Shown: in pieces, positions 1 to 6,805 of the stretch | Layout: the number at the start of each line of letters is the position of its first letter | Numbering within the stretch: the stretch's first letter is position 1 | Assembly: GCA_045538535.1 (NCBI GenBank) | Contig: JAZSRN010000093.1 | Coordinates: forward strand, 1 to 17,930 | Length of the DNA: 17,930 nt | Direction of reading: 5' to 3' | Source: RUG14219 sp045538535 | GTDB lineage: Bacteria > Cyanobacteriota > Vampirovibrionia > Gastranaerophilales > Gastranaerophilaceae | Made by a program: the position numbers and the translations under genes | Notes under the pieces: model-generated | Databases searched by the model: none | Seen by the model: the letters and a program-made list of their open reading frames with translations, nothing else | What the model was told of the DNA's origin: nothing

Positions 1-16
1 TTGGAGGGATATTTAT

Positions 17-1069
17 ATGAAGAATTTTTTTACATATAAGAATATAATTTTTTCAGTTTTGGCAATACTTTTAGTTTTATTTTTGCCGAAAATTAGCGGT
101 ATTTTGTTGTTATTTTTTGCTTCATACGTGTTTGCGTGTGCCCTTAATCCATACGTAAATAAATTATCAAAAAAAATGAATAGAGCATTGGCAGTTTTGA
201 CAGTTTTGGCTCTTACATTTATATCTATAACCGCTTTGTTTATCCCTTTATTAGTAATAGGTATTAATGAAATTCGTTCATTAATAGCAACTTTACCGAG
301 CAAATTTACATTTATTAGCGAATATTTACAGCACGGCTCGATTTTTGGGCATAAAATCGTTGATTTAATAGATTTACAAGCGCTTGACTACGGCTCAATT
401 ATCGGCAATGGCTCTAATATAGCACAACAAGTTGTTAGTCAATCTATGAATATTACAATGGGTATTTTTCAATTCATAGTAATGTTACTTGCTATTTCTA
501 TGATTGTACTCTATATACTAAATGACAAAGAATATTTAAAACAAAAGTTCTTGGAATTATTTCCTCCCGATTTAAAAGGGAAAGCTAAATCAATATTAAC
601 GTCAATTAGCGAAAGAGTTGGCGGATATGTTCGCGCACAAATTTTATCGATGATTGCAATCGGAGTTATGGTTACAATTGTACTTATGCTATTTGGTGTC
701 GAATATCCACTATTCCTAGGTATAATTAGCGGAATAATGGATATTGTTCCACTTTTAGGGCCTGCAATTGCTCTTGGTTTAATCTTGCTAGTTGCATATC
801 AATTAGGTGTTGTTAAATTAATTCTTATAATAATATTATTCTTGGTAATTCAACAAATCTCAAATTATTTGGTTCGTCCGTTATTGTTTGGTAAGTTTAT
901 GGCACTACATCCTTTAACAATATTTTTGGCATTATTTTTAGCCGATCAATTTCTAGGATTTTGGGGGGTTATATTATCGCCAGCAATAGCCGCTACAATA
1001 TGTGTCTTGATTGATGAATTATACATAAAACCAATAAATAGCCGCAATTTGGATATACAAAATGAATAA
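17..1069 (+). CDS. AI-2E family transporter (PerM/YdbI-like membrane protein)
   Basis: A 350-aa polytopic inner-membrane protein of the AI-2E transporter family, whose members are variously proposed to export autoinducer-2, move small solutes or run Na+/H+ exchange. The substrate here cannot be told. The sequence has two N-terminal hydrophobic segments (about residues 9-40), another at 60-85, a longer polar loop, then a helix at about 150-170. The C-terminal half carries the family-typical run with SERVGGYVRAQ (about 197-207), the glycine/proline-rich IISGIMDIVPLLGPAIA stretch (about 237-253) and the ISNYLVRPLLFGK segment. The length is normal for the family. The start is set by a GGAGGG SD at bases 3-8. 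It overlaps the next gene by 8 bases, so the two are probably cotranscribed. The family call is firm; the function is not. Confidence 0.9.
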   Translation: MKNFFTYKNIIFSVLAILLVLFLPKISGILLLFFASYVFACALNPYVNKLSKKMNRALAVLTVLALTFISITALFIPLLVIGINEIRSLIATLPSKFTFISEYLQHGSIFGHKIVDLIDLQALDYGSIIGNGSNIAQQVVSQSMNITMGIFQFIVMLLAISMIVLYILNDKEYLKQKFLELFPPDLKGKAKSILTSISERVGGYVRAQILSMIAIGVMVTIVLMLFGVEYPLFLGIISGIMDIVPLLGPAIALGLILLVAYQLGVVKLILIIILFLVIQQISNYLVRPLLFGKFMALHPLTIFLALFLADQFLGFWGVILSPAIAATICVLIDELYIKPINSRNLDIQNE

Positions 1070-2597
1070 TCACTCAGATATTTATCTATATAAAACTCAA
1101 AAATCAGATATTACCCTAAAAATGTGGATGGGATTTGTTGGTATAGAATCTTTTGCACTCTCATCATTAGGTTATTTATGGATGTTAAAATCTATTGATG
1201 AATTGCCGTTTGTAGATATTGAAAAAATCACTTCTGATACTCAAAAAACAAAATATAGTTTATCTCAAATCGATTTATTCGGATTATCTTTTTCTTTCGA
1301 TTTTGATTTTTTGACATTATTTGCAATGTTTGATAAACATAAAATACCATATTATTCATGTGAAAGAGGTTCTGAGTATCCGTTTATATATGCCGGAGGG
1401 CCGGTTGTTACGGCTAATCCTGAGCCGTATAGTAGTTTTTTTGATTTCTTTATTATCGGTGACGGAGAAACAATTAATACAGAAGTTATACATATAATTA
1501 ATAGTAATAAACACTTATCAAAACAAGAAATCTTAAAATTACTTTCAGAATTAGAAGGGGTATATGTTCCAACTATCAAAAAAACAGTTCATAAATTGAC
1601 TCAAAATTTAACACAATGTATATATACTCCTATATTAAGCGAAAGAGCCTTTTTTAAAAATACGTTTATTGTTGAAGTTGAGAGAGGTTGTTCTAATTGT
1701 TGCGGTTTTTGTTTGGCGTCATACTTAAATTTACCGGTTAGATTTATGCCGTATGAAGAATTGAAAAATGTCATCGATTTAGGACTTTCTTATACAAATA
1801 AGATAGCATTACTTGGAGCGCAAATATCTGCCCACCCGCATTTTGAAGATATTTGTAATTATATTTATTCGAAAATACAAAATGGCGAAACTATTGAAAT
1901 GAGTGTTTCTTCATTAAGGGTAGACGCAATTAAGCCAAATATAATAAAAGCTTTAGTTGCAAGTGGCCAAAAAAATTCAACTTTGGCTATTGAAGCCGGA
2001 AGTGAACGCCTCCGCAAAGTTATAAATAAAAATATAACAGAAGAACAAATATTTAATGCGGTTAAAATAGCAAGAGATAACGGTTTAAAAGGCCTTAAAT
2101 TTTACGGAATGATTGGGTTACCAACGGAAACACAAGACGATTTAGATGAGCTTATACAATTGGCAAAACGTTTAAAAAAAGAATTTAAAGGTTTTGATAT
2201 ATCTTTTGGATTCTCAACTTTTGTACCGAAACCACACACCCCTTTTCAGTGGATTGGCCGAGAAAACACCAAAACAATAGAAAAAAAAGAACAATTTATT
2301 AAGAAAGAACTACATAAAATTGGAATAAAAGCATCAGTTTCAAGTGCGAAATGGGATTATTGGCAAGCTGTATTATCAAGAGGCGACAATACTTTAGCTA
2401 AATTTATGGTTGAAACATACAAAAATGGCGGCAAACTTGGGGCTTTTTCTGCTGCAGCCAAAAAATTCGGCATTAATACCGACTATTACGCGCTGAAAAA
2501 TTATGATTTTGATACTCCGTTACCTTGGGATTTTATAAATATCAGACCAGGCAAAGAGCAACTAATAAAAGAAAATATACGATTAATTAATAAATAA
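1062..2597 (+). CDS. B12-binding-type radical SAM protein
   Basis: A 511-aa radical S-adenosylmethionine enzyme of the COG1032 type. An N-terminal cobalamin-binding-like (Rossmann) region spans about residues 25-170 and includes AGGPVVTANPEP and a DxxIIGDGE-like stretch near 111-136. The [4Fe-4S]/SAM site is CX3CX2C at C210, C214 and C217, inside EVERGCSNCCGFC. A TIM-barrel region follows, with IEAGSERLRK (about 311-320) and a YGMIGLPTET turn (about 343). The layout resembles uncharacterised proteins of the rSAM_fuse type (TIGR03960), but no C-terminal DUF2344 partner is fused. It lacks an obvious cobalamin His motif (DxHxxG), so B12 binding is uncertain. It starts inside the end of the transporter gene, which implies translational coupling. 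The substrate is unknown; methylation, methylthiolation or ring chemistry are all possible. Confidence 0.85.
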   Translation: MNNHSDIYLYKTQKSDITLKMWMGFVGIESFALSSLGYLWMLKSIDELPFVDIEKITSDTQKTKYSLSQIDLFGLSFSFDFDFLTLFAMFDKHKIPYYSCERGSEYPFIYAGGPVVTANPEPYSSFFDFFIIGDGETINTEVIHIINSNKHLSKQEILKLLSELEGVYVPTIKKTVHKLTQNLTQCIYTPILSERAFFKNTFIVEVERGCSNCCGFCLASYLNLPVRFMPYEELKNVIDLGLSYTNKIALLGAQISAHPHFEDICNYIYSKIQNGETIEMSVSSLRVDAIKPNIIKALVASGQKNSTLAIEAGSERLRKVINKNITEEQIFNAVKIARDNGLKGLKFYGMIGLPTETQDDLDELIQLAKRLKKEFKGFDISFGFSTFVPKPHTPFQWIGRENTKTIEKKEQFIKKELHKIGIKASVSSAKWDYWQAVLSRGDNTLAKFMVETYKNGGKLGAFSAAAKKFGINTDYYALKNYDFDTPLPWDFINIRPGKEQLIKENIRLINK

Positions 2598-2599
2598 TT

Positions 2600-3223
2600 T
2601 TATACCGGAGTATAACCACAATACATCAGACTTTCCCATTCATCATAGTAACTTATTTGTGTGGCAGAGCCGGTTTTTATATGTATTTTTTGTAATGAAC
2701 TAAAAGGAAGATTAAGTGTTCTGCAAATAGCGGCTTTAATAACTTCCGGATATGTAACAACAATAACTCGGCAACCGATATTTTCATTAATGATTTTGTC
2801 AATTGATGCAGATACGCGTGTGACAAAATCTAGAACAGATTCCGCATCGGTCGGCACCGGAATATCAGTTGAATAAATTAATTTATATAAAAAATCCTTA
2901 TCATTTCTCAATTGTTCAAAAGTAATACCATTTAAACTTCCAAATTTACGAATCTTTAATTCGTCCATAATTTCAAAATCTTGTTTATAAATTTTTGAAA
3001 TCATTTTTGCGGATTGAACGGTTCTTGTGGCCGCCGATGCAATAATTTTGTCATTTTTAATGCGTCTAACTTTTAAGAAATTACACATTTTTTGCATTTC
3101 TTCTTGTCCGGCATCACTAAGTGGAGGATAATTTTCCACATCTGAAAATCGGTTTTCATCTGAATAAATAGTTGCACCATGTGCAATAAAAGTTATTTTA
3201 CATTTTCTGTCAAAATACATCAT
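2600..3223 (-). CDS. Histidine phosphatase-fold protein, probably inactive
   Basis: A protein of about 207 aa with the phosphoglycerate mutase/histidine phosphatase fold. The usual RHG signature near the N-terminus reads AHG (residues 14-16), so the phosphate-binding Arg is replaced while the His stays. The late strand that normally reads VVSHGG..IR reads VVTYPEVIK, so the second catalytic His aligns with Tyr. The acidic residue in the LRExxFG segment also seems lost (LKIRKFG). The middle Arg in ATRTVQSA is kept. It may be a regulatory or binding pseudoenzyme. Start choice: a GTG at 3229 lies inside the GAGGTGG SD, so ATG at 3223 or 3220 is the real start. It is transcribed divergently from the LeuD gene and meets the radical SAM gene tail to tail with a 2-base gap. 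Confidence 0.8.
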   Translation of the reverse strand: MMYFDRKCKITFIAHGATIYSDENRFSDVENYPPLSDAGQEEMQKMCNFLKVRRIKNDKIIASAATRTVQSAKMISKIYKQDFEIMDELKIRKFGSLNGITFEQLRNDKDFLYKLIYSTDIPVPTDAESVLDFVTRVSASIDKIINENIGCRVIVVTYPEVIKAAICRTLNLPFSSLQKIHIKTGSATQISYYDEWESLMYCGYTPV

Positions 3224-3243
3224 TTCCACCTCAATTTTTTAAA

Positions 3244-3252
3244 ATTATAGCA
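3244..3252 (-). promoter_or_regulatory. Extended -10 promoter of the histidine phosphatase-like gene
   Basis: On the minus strand this reads TGCTATAAT, a perfect extended -10 element (TGn plus TATAAT). The expected transcript start is near 3237, a few bases before the GAGG SD. There is no good -35, as is usual for extended -10 promoters. It sits in the short divergent region shared with the LeuD gene. Confidence 0.6.
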
Positions 3253-3303
3253 CATAAATTTATTTTGTTGTAGTATATATATATTAAAAAGAAAGAGGTT
3301 TAC

Positions 3304-3798
3304 ATGAAAGGTAAAGCGTTTAAATTTGGAGACGATATATCAACAGACCACATCGCACCTGGAAGATTGTTCCATTTGCGTTCAAATTTGCCGGAGTTTG
3401 CAAAACACGTATTAGAAGATGCTGATCCAGAATTCGCGTCTAAGATGAATAAAGGCGATTTTGTTGTGGCAGGTAAAAATTTTGGACTTGGTTCTTCTCG
3501 TGAACATGCACCGCAAATTATTAAATTGGCGGGTGTTGGGGCCGTAATTGCCAAATCGTTTGCCAGAATATTTTATAGAAATGCAATCAATATCGGACTT
3601 TTGGCAATAGAATGTGATACTGATTCGATTGATGCCGGTGATGAATTAGAATTAGATATTGAAAAAGGTATTTTGAAAAACTTAACTAATGGCACTATTA
3701 CACAAATTGAACCTTTGCCTCCCGTTATGATTAAATTACTTGAAGATGGCGGCTTGGTAGAACATATCAAAAAAAATGGTGATTTTAAATTAGTTTAA
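3304..3798 (+). CDS. leuD: 3-isopropylmalate dehydratase small subunit (LeuD-type)
   Basis: A 164-aa small (swivel) subunit of a two-subunit aconitase-family hydro-lyase. It would isomerise 2-isopropylmalate to 3-isopropylmalate in leucine synthesis, in the cytosol with a LeuC large subunit that is not in this window. Family marks are GDDISTDHIAPGR at the N-terminus, the GKNFGLGSSREHAP loop (about 58-71) and AKSFARIFYRNAINIGL (about 80-96). The short length matches the archaeal-like LeuD2/HacB/DmdB group rather than the roughly 200-aa proteobacterial LeuD. The specificity loop after GR reads FHLRS where this group has YLRT or YLVY, so homoaconitate, citraconate or dimethylmalate substrates cannot be excluded. 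AGAGG at 3295-3299 is the SD. It stands alone, without leuA, leuB or leuC. Confidence 0.88.
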   Translation: MKGKAFKFGDDISTDHIAPGRLFHLRSNLPEFAKHVLEDADPEFASKMNKGDFVVAGKNFGLGSSREHAPQIIKLAGVGAVIAKSFARIFYRNAINIGLLAIECDTDSIDAGDELELDIEKGILKNLTNGTITQIEPLPPVMIKLLEDGGLVEHIKKNGDFKLV

Positions 3799-3836
3799 TA
3801 TTGTTAATATATTTTTAAATCAAATGCAATATAGAG

Positions 3837-3865
3837 TTGACAAGGCTTTATGCTTGTAGTTTGAT
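3837..3865 (+). promoter_or_regulatory. Promoter of the rpsL-rpsG operon
   Basis: A consensus -35 TTGACA at 3837-3842 is followed after 17 bases by TTTGAT (3860-3865), a 4/6 match to the -10 box. The predicted start near 3872 leaves a leader of about 120 bases before rpsL. Confidence 0.6.
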
Positions 3866-3870
3866 TAATA

Positions 3871-3993
3871 GTGCACTTAGTCGAAATTTTTCCGTGCTGG
3901 ATTTGACGATTAAAGTGCGTAAAAAGTCGGGTTAGCGAAGCCCAAGCGCCCCTTAAGACTTGTAGTATGGGCAAATTGGTAAAAGGAGAAATT
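3871..3993 (+). promoter_or_regulatory. Structured 5' leader of rpsL
   Basis: This leader of about 120 bases is more GC-rich than its surroundings and can fold. GCACTT (3873-3878) pairs perfectly with AAGTGC (3913-3918), enclosing an inner helix TCG-AAAT with ATTT-GA-CGA. A second hairpin is GGGTT-AGCGA-AGCCC (3929-3943). AAGTC (3924-3928) can pair with GACTT (3957-3961) around it. The segment ends at the rpsL SD AAAGGAG. Such a leader could be a ribosomal-protein autoregulatory site binding S7 or S12. That role is inferred only from position and pairing. Confidence 0.4.
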
Positions 3994-4380
3994 ATGCCAA
4001 CAATTAACCAGTTAGTACGTGCAGAACGTAAAAAACTAACAGACAAAACAAAATCTCCAGCTTTGATGAATTGTCCTCAAAGACGTGGAGTATGTACAAG
4101 GGTTTATACAACAACCCCTAAAAAACCAAACTCAGCACTTAGAAAAGTAGCAAGGGTTAGATTGACTAACGGATTTGAAGTTACTTCATATATCCCTGGT
4201 ATTGGACACAACCTACAAGAACACAGTGTTGTTCTAATCAGAGGCGGTAGGGTTAAAGACCTTCCGGGTGTAAGATATCACATTGTCAGAGGTACATTAG
4301 ATACTGCTGGTGTTGCTAACCGCGCACAAAGCAGATCAAAATATGGTGCTAAGAAAAATGCTAAGGGAGGTAAGAAATAA
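3994..4380 (+). CDS. rpsL: 30S ribosomal protein S12
   Basis: A 128-aa S12, part of the small-subunit decoding centre. The sequence is almost wholly recognisable: MPTINQLVR at the N-terminus, TTTPKKPNSALRK (about 39-51), GFEVTSYIPGIGHNLQEHS and RGGRVKDLPGVRYH. The residues linked to streptomycin response elsewhere, K43 and K88, have the wild-type (sensitive) identity. An in-frame ATG exists at 3967, but the AAAGGAG SD at 3981-3987 and the conserved MPTINQ start fix the start at 3994. Its stop overlaps the rpsG start by one base (TAATG). It is the first gene of a two-gene str-type operon. Confidence 0.98.
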   Translation: MPTINQLVRAERKKLTDKTKSPALMNCPQRRGVCTRVYTTTPKKPNSALRKVARVRLTNGFEVTSYIPGIGHNLQEHSVVLIRGGRVKDLPGVRYHIVRGTLDTAGVANRAQSRSKYGAKKNAKGGKK

Positions 4381-4850
4381 TGTCTAGACGTTCTAAACCA
4401 GCAAAACGCGTTCCATTAGCGGATCCAATTTATAACAGTGTTGATGTATCAAAATTCATTAACAGAATTATGCGTCGTGGTAAAAAATCAATCGCTGAAA
4501 AAATCTTCTACTCTACAATGACTAAAGTTGAAGAAAGAACCGGCGAAAAAGCTATGGAAATTTTCCAAAAAGCCTTGACTAATGCAACTCCATTATTGGA
4601 AGTTAAAGCTAGACGTATCGGTGGTTCAACATATCAAGTACCTATTGAAGTTAAAGCTGACAGAGGTTTCGCTTTGTCTTCATCTTGGATTATTGATTAC
4701 GCTAAAAAACGTGGCGGAAAATCATTTGTTGATAAATTAACTAATGAAATCATTGATGCTTCAAACGGTGTTGGTGCAGCTTGTAAAAAACGTGAAGATA
4801 CACACAAAATGGCTGAAGCTAACAAAGCGTTTGCACACTACAGATATTAA
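4380..4850 (+). CDS. rpsG: 30S ribosomal protein S7
   Basis: A 156-aa S7, the primary assembly protein of the 30S head, which also contacts the E-site tRNA. It is full length, with MSRRSKPAKR at the N-terminus, FINRIMRRGKKSIAEKI (about 26-42), the KARRIGGSTYQVPIEV block (about 76-91) and the C-terminal THKMAEANKAFAHYRY. Translation is coupled to rpsL: stop and start share one base, and AGGGAGG at 4364-4370 is the SD. The operon ends right after this gene at an intrinsic terminator. fusA and tuf, which usually follow in bacteria, are therefore encoded elsewhere or under another promoter. Confidence 0.98.
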   Translation: MSRRSKPAKRVPLADPIYNSVDVSKFINRIMRRGKKSIAEKIFYSTMTKVEERTGEKAMEIFQKALTNATPLLEVKARRIGGSTYQVPIEVKADRGFALSSSWIIDYAKKRGGKSFVDKLTNEIIDASNGVGAACKKREDTHKMAEANKAFAHYRY

Positions 4851-4868
4851 TTTTGTATTATATTTTAC

Positions 4869-4900
4869 AAGAAGAGGTTCGAAAGAATCTCTTCTTTTTT
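4869..4900 (+). terminator. Intrinsic terminator of the rpsL-rpsG operon
   Basis: A 12-bp stem (AAGAAGAGGTTC paired with GAATCTCTTCTT, one G-U pair) is capped by a GAAA tetraloop and followed by a T run to 4900. The T run abuts the stop codon of the convergent Hcp-like gene. The reverse strand lacks a good T run, so it should act mainly on the ribosomal operon. Confidence 0.9.
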
Positions 4901-6443
4901 ATGCAGTTTCTGGTATGAAATTAAGATTAAAACTTTTTACAAAAAGGTTTAATACACTTGGATTGATAGTTGTCGGAGGGCATTTTGAAATGTTTATATT
5001 TTTGACTCCTATATCTCGTAAAAAAACTATCTGAGATAATGCGCAACCATCACACTTGGGCATATAGAAAGTTAGTTTTTCAGAATTTACCGGAATATGA
5101 TTAAAGATTTTTTCAAGAAAAACTCCCAATAATGCGTAATTGTTAGCCAAATTAATATTTAAGGCATTTTTAGAGTTTGATATATGTGAAAAACTTATAA
5201 CAAAATTCTGCTCCGATACTTTTTTGAGTAATGATTTAAAATATGTTTCTTCCTCGGATGTATTTGAACCAAAACCCAATATGATAAGCTTTTTGCATGT
5301 ATTATTCTCAAGTTTTTTCTTTATTTCGATAATTTTTTCTTCAAACATATCAAGTTCAAAGCCAAGCTTTATAGTGTTGCGTTTTTGACCTTTTACAAAA
5401 CCTCTCGCATTGTCACTAGAATAAATTAAATCTTTATAATTGTTATCAAGACTTTTCACGCCTTTAGGTAAAATAATATCAGAAGAAAACAATCTTCCGC
5501 GATAAAGGTAGTCTATATTTTGAAAGCTACGTTTTGTCAAAAGTATTGCACCAGGGAAGGTCGCAAAATCAAGCATCATAGTTTCTTGAGAGTTACCAAA
5601 ATGCCCCTTTAAATTTTTATATTTTCTTAAATTTTTAAAAGCATGCGCAATTAACATGTTGCCATTAGTATACACATCAATTTCGGTATCTTTCACTGCT
5701 TCAAGCACTTTTTTTACTTCAATTAAATTATCTCCGCTGACTAAAATTGCCTTATTTTTTTCTGTCGAAGAGTTTACGTTTACTCTTGAAAACTCACCGA
5801 ATTCGGCAAAATATAACGAAGATAATTTGTCCATTATTTGAGAATTTATTTTAGATAAAATGCTAATATGACGTTTAATAGATTTTATGTGTAAATGGCT
5901 GTTAAACACTTGCGAAAAATTCCTAATAATATCATTTGCAATATTTTCATTACGTTCAAATTCATAAAGCATCAAATAGTTGACGGCTGTACTTTTCAAT
6001 ACATTTAAGTAGATATCTCTCATGTATTTTTCGTCTTGCGATATTTTTTTGTGCAAATTAGCAATAATTTTTTGCCCCTTTTGAATTATATCCACAAGTG
6101 AAAAATTGGGGTTGAGTTTAATTTTATCAGATGGACATTTTTTAGAACTTTTTTGTTTTTGAAATTCCTTTTTTAAAGATAAATAATTTGAATATTGTTT
6201 TGAAAAGATATCGATAATTTGAGTTTCAGAATAGTCATTTGTTGTATCAATATTAGATATAATTTCCAATAATTCGATGATATATTCATTGATATGATTC
6301 TCTGAAATTATCACCAAATAAGCAATTTGTGCTAATAAAGTCATCATAACAGCTTTAATTGCATACACATTTGGAGAAACTGAACAAGCGCCTCTCGATG
6401 CACAACCATACTCAAAATTATTTACTTGTGAAAAATTAAACAC
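4899..6443 (-). CDS. Divergent hybrid cluster protein (Hcp/prismane) homologue without metal ligands
   Basis: A 514-aa relative of the hybrid cluster protein, which elsewhere reduces hydroxylamine or NO and acts as a protein S-nitrosylase. The best match is residues 233-350: ILVSGDNL, then YTNGNMLIAHAF, LRKYKNLKGHFG and FPGAILLTKRS, which mirror Hcp blocks of the same order and spacing. The ligands are gone by eye alignment: His to D/N (238-239), Glu to N262, and Cys to S306, G392, S/H (419-420) and A433. The Glu/Lys pair aligns with D465 and C467. At the N-terminus only C14 and C20 of the usual four cluster cysteines remain. A local CDGC (464-467) and C488 could still bind metal. The start is GTG with a GAGG SD and a canonical MF-x-F beginning. 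It lies 19 bases after a glutaredoxin gene, so a redox operon is likely. Confidence 0.72.
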   Translation of the reverse strand: MFNFSQVNNFEYGCASRGACSVSPNVYAIKAVMMTLLAQIAYLVIISENHINEYIIELLEIISNIDTTNDYSETQIIDIFSKQYSNYLSLKKEFQKQKSSKKCPSDKIKLNPNFSLVDIIQKGQKIIANLHKKISQDEKYMRDIYLNVLKSTAVNYLMLYEFERNENIANDIIRNFSQVFNSHLHIKSIKRHISILSKINSQIMDKLSSLYFAEFGEFSRVNVNSSTEKNKAILVSGDNLIEVKKVLEAVKDTEIDVYTNGNMLIAHAFKNLRKYKNLKGHFGNSQETMMLDFATFPGAILLTKRSFQNIDYLYRGRLFSSDIILPKGVKSLDNNYKDLIYSSDNARGFVKGQKRNTIKLGFELDMFEEKIIEIKKKLENNTCKKLIILGFGSNTSEEETYFKSLLKKVSEQNFVISFSHISNSKNALNINLANNYALLGVFLEKIFNHIPVNSEKLTFYMPKCDGCALSQIVFLRDIGVKNINISKCPPTTINPSVLNLFVKSFNLNFIPETA

Positions 6444-6462
6444 TTTATACCTCTTTACTTAT

Positions 6463-6699
6463 TTATTGCGCATACTTTTGCTTTAAATAACTAATAATAT
6501 TTTCTGAATCGTAAAGTTTAATTCTATTAACCTCATCGTATAAAAATGGCACTTGGTCAATTCCGCCAAGTTGCATTAACAAATCATAATTTTTTTGATT
6601 GAGTACATCACGTTTTAAAAATTCTATCCCTTCTTTCTCAAAATAGTCCATAACTTTTCGGCAATAAGGGCAAGTTTCAAGTATAAATAATTCAATCAT
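6463..6699 (-). CDS. Glutaredoxin-family thiol-disulfide protein
   Basis: A 78-aa single-domain glutaredoxin (Grx/NrdH class), a cytosolic dithiol reductant. The redox motif CPYC lies near the N-terminus (about residues 9-12), after an LFILET strand. The cis-Pro loop reads QVPFLYD, and the C-terminal DSENIISYLKQK matches the glutathione-binding-type end. An in-frame extension to 6828 is rejected: the SD AAGGAG with 6-base spacing fixes the ATG at 6699, and the protein begins, as the family does, with MIELFIL. It is the first gene before the Hcp-like gene and has its own promoter. Confidence 0.9.
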   Translation of the reverse strand: MIELFILETCPYCRKVMDYFEKEGIEFLKRDVLNQKNYDLLMQLGGIDQVPFLYDEVNRIKLYDSENIISYLKQKYAQ

Positions 6700-6727
6700 T
6701 TTATTCTCCTTGTCTTGATTATAAAAG

Positions 6728-6755
6728 ATTATATTTTTTTTTAATTGCCGAACAA
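6728..6755 (-). promoter_or_regulatory. Promoter of the glutaredoxin/Hcp-like operon
   Basis: Read on the minus strand: TTGTTC (6755-6750), 16 bases, then a perfect TATAAT (6733-6728). A second TATAAT lies ten bases further on, at 6723-6718. The expected start is about 20-25 bases before the AAGGAG SD. Confidence 0.55.
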
Positions 6756-6770
6756 GATAGTCTTTGCGCA

Positions 6771-6797
6771 TTGAAATAAATATTTTTTTATTATAAA
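6771..6797 (+). promoter_or_regulatory. Promoter of the UDP-GlcNAc 2-epimerase gene
   Basis: TTGAAA (6771-6776) and TATAAA (6792-6797) are separated by 15 bases, shorter than the optimum. The -10 box ends only 8 bases before the ATG at 6806, so transcription would begin at or next to the start codon. Confidence 0.45.
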
Positions 6798-6805
6798 GTT
6801 CTCTT

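Noticed and set aside
2600..2615. Perfect dyad TTATAC-CGGA-GTATAA between convergent genes
   Set aside because: The stem is only 6 bp and AT-rich, lies in the last codons of the minus gene and has no clean T run; not a convincing terminator.
3967..3993. Upstream in-frame ATG for rpsL
   Set aside because: It lies before the AAAGGAG SD and adds residues absent from all S12 proteins; ATG 3994 gives the canonical MPTINQ start.
3804..4046. Minus-strand 80-codon reading frame across the rpsL leader
   Set aside because: No SD, odd composition, and it runs through the rpsL promoter, leader and coding start; an antisense shadow.
4875..4885. GGTTCGAA resembling a tRNA T-loop
   Set aside because: It is the loop-side part of the rpsG terminator hairpin; no acceptor, D or anticodon arms surround it.
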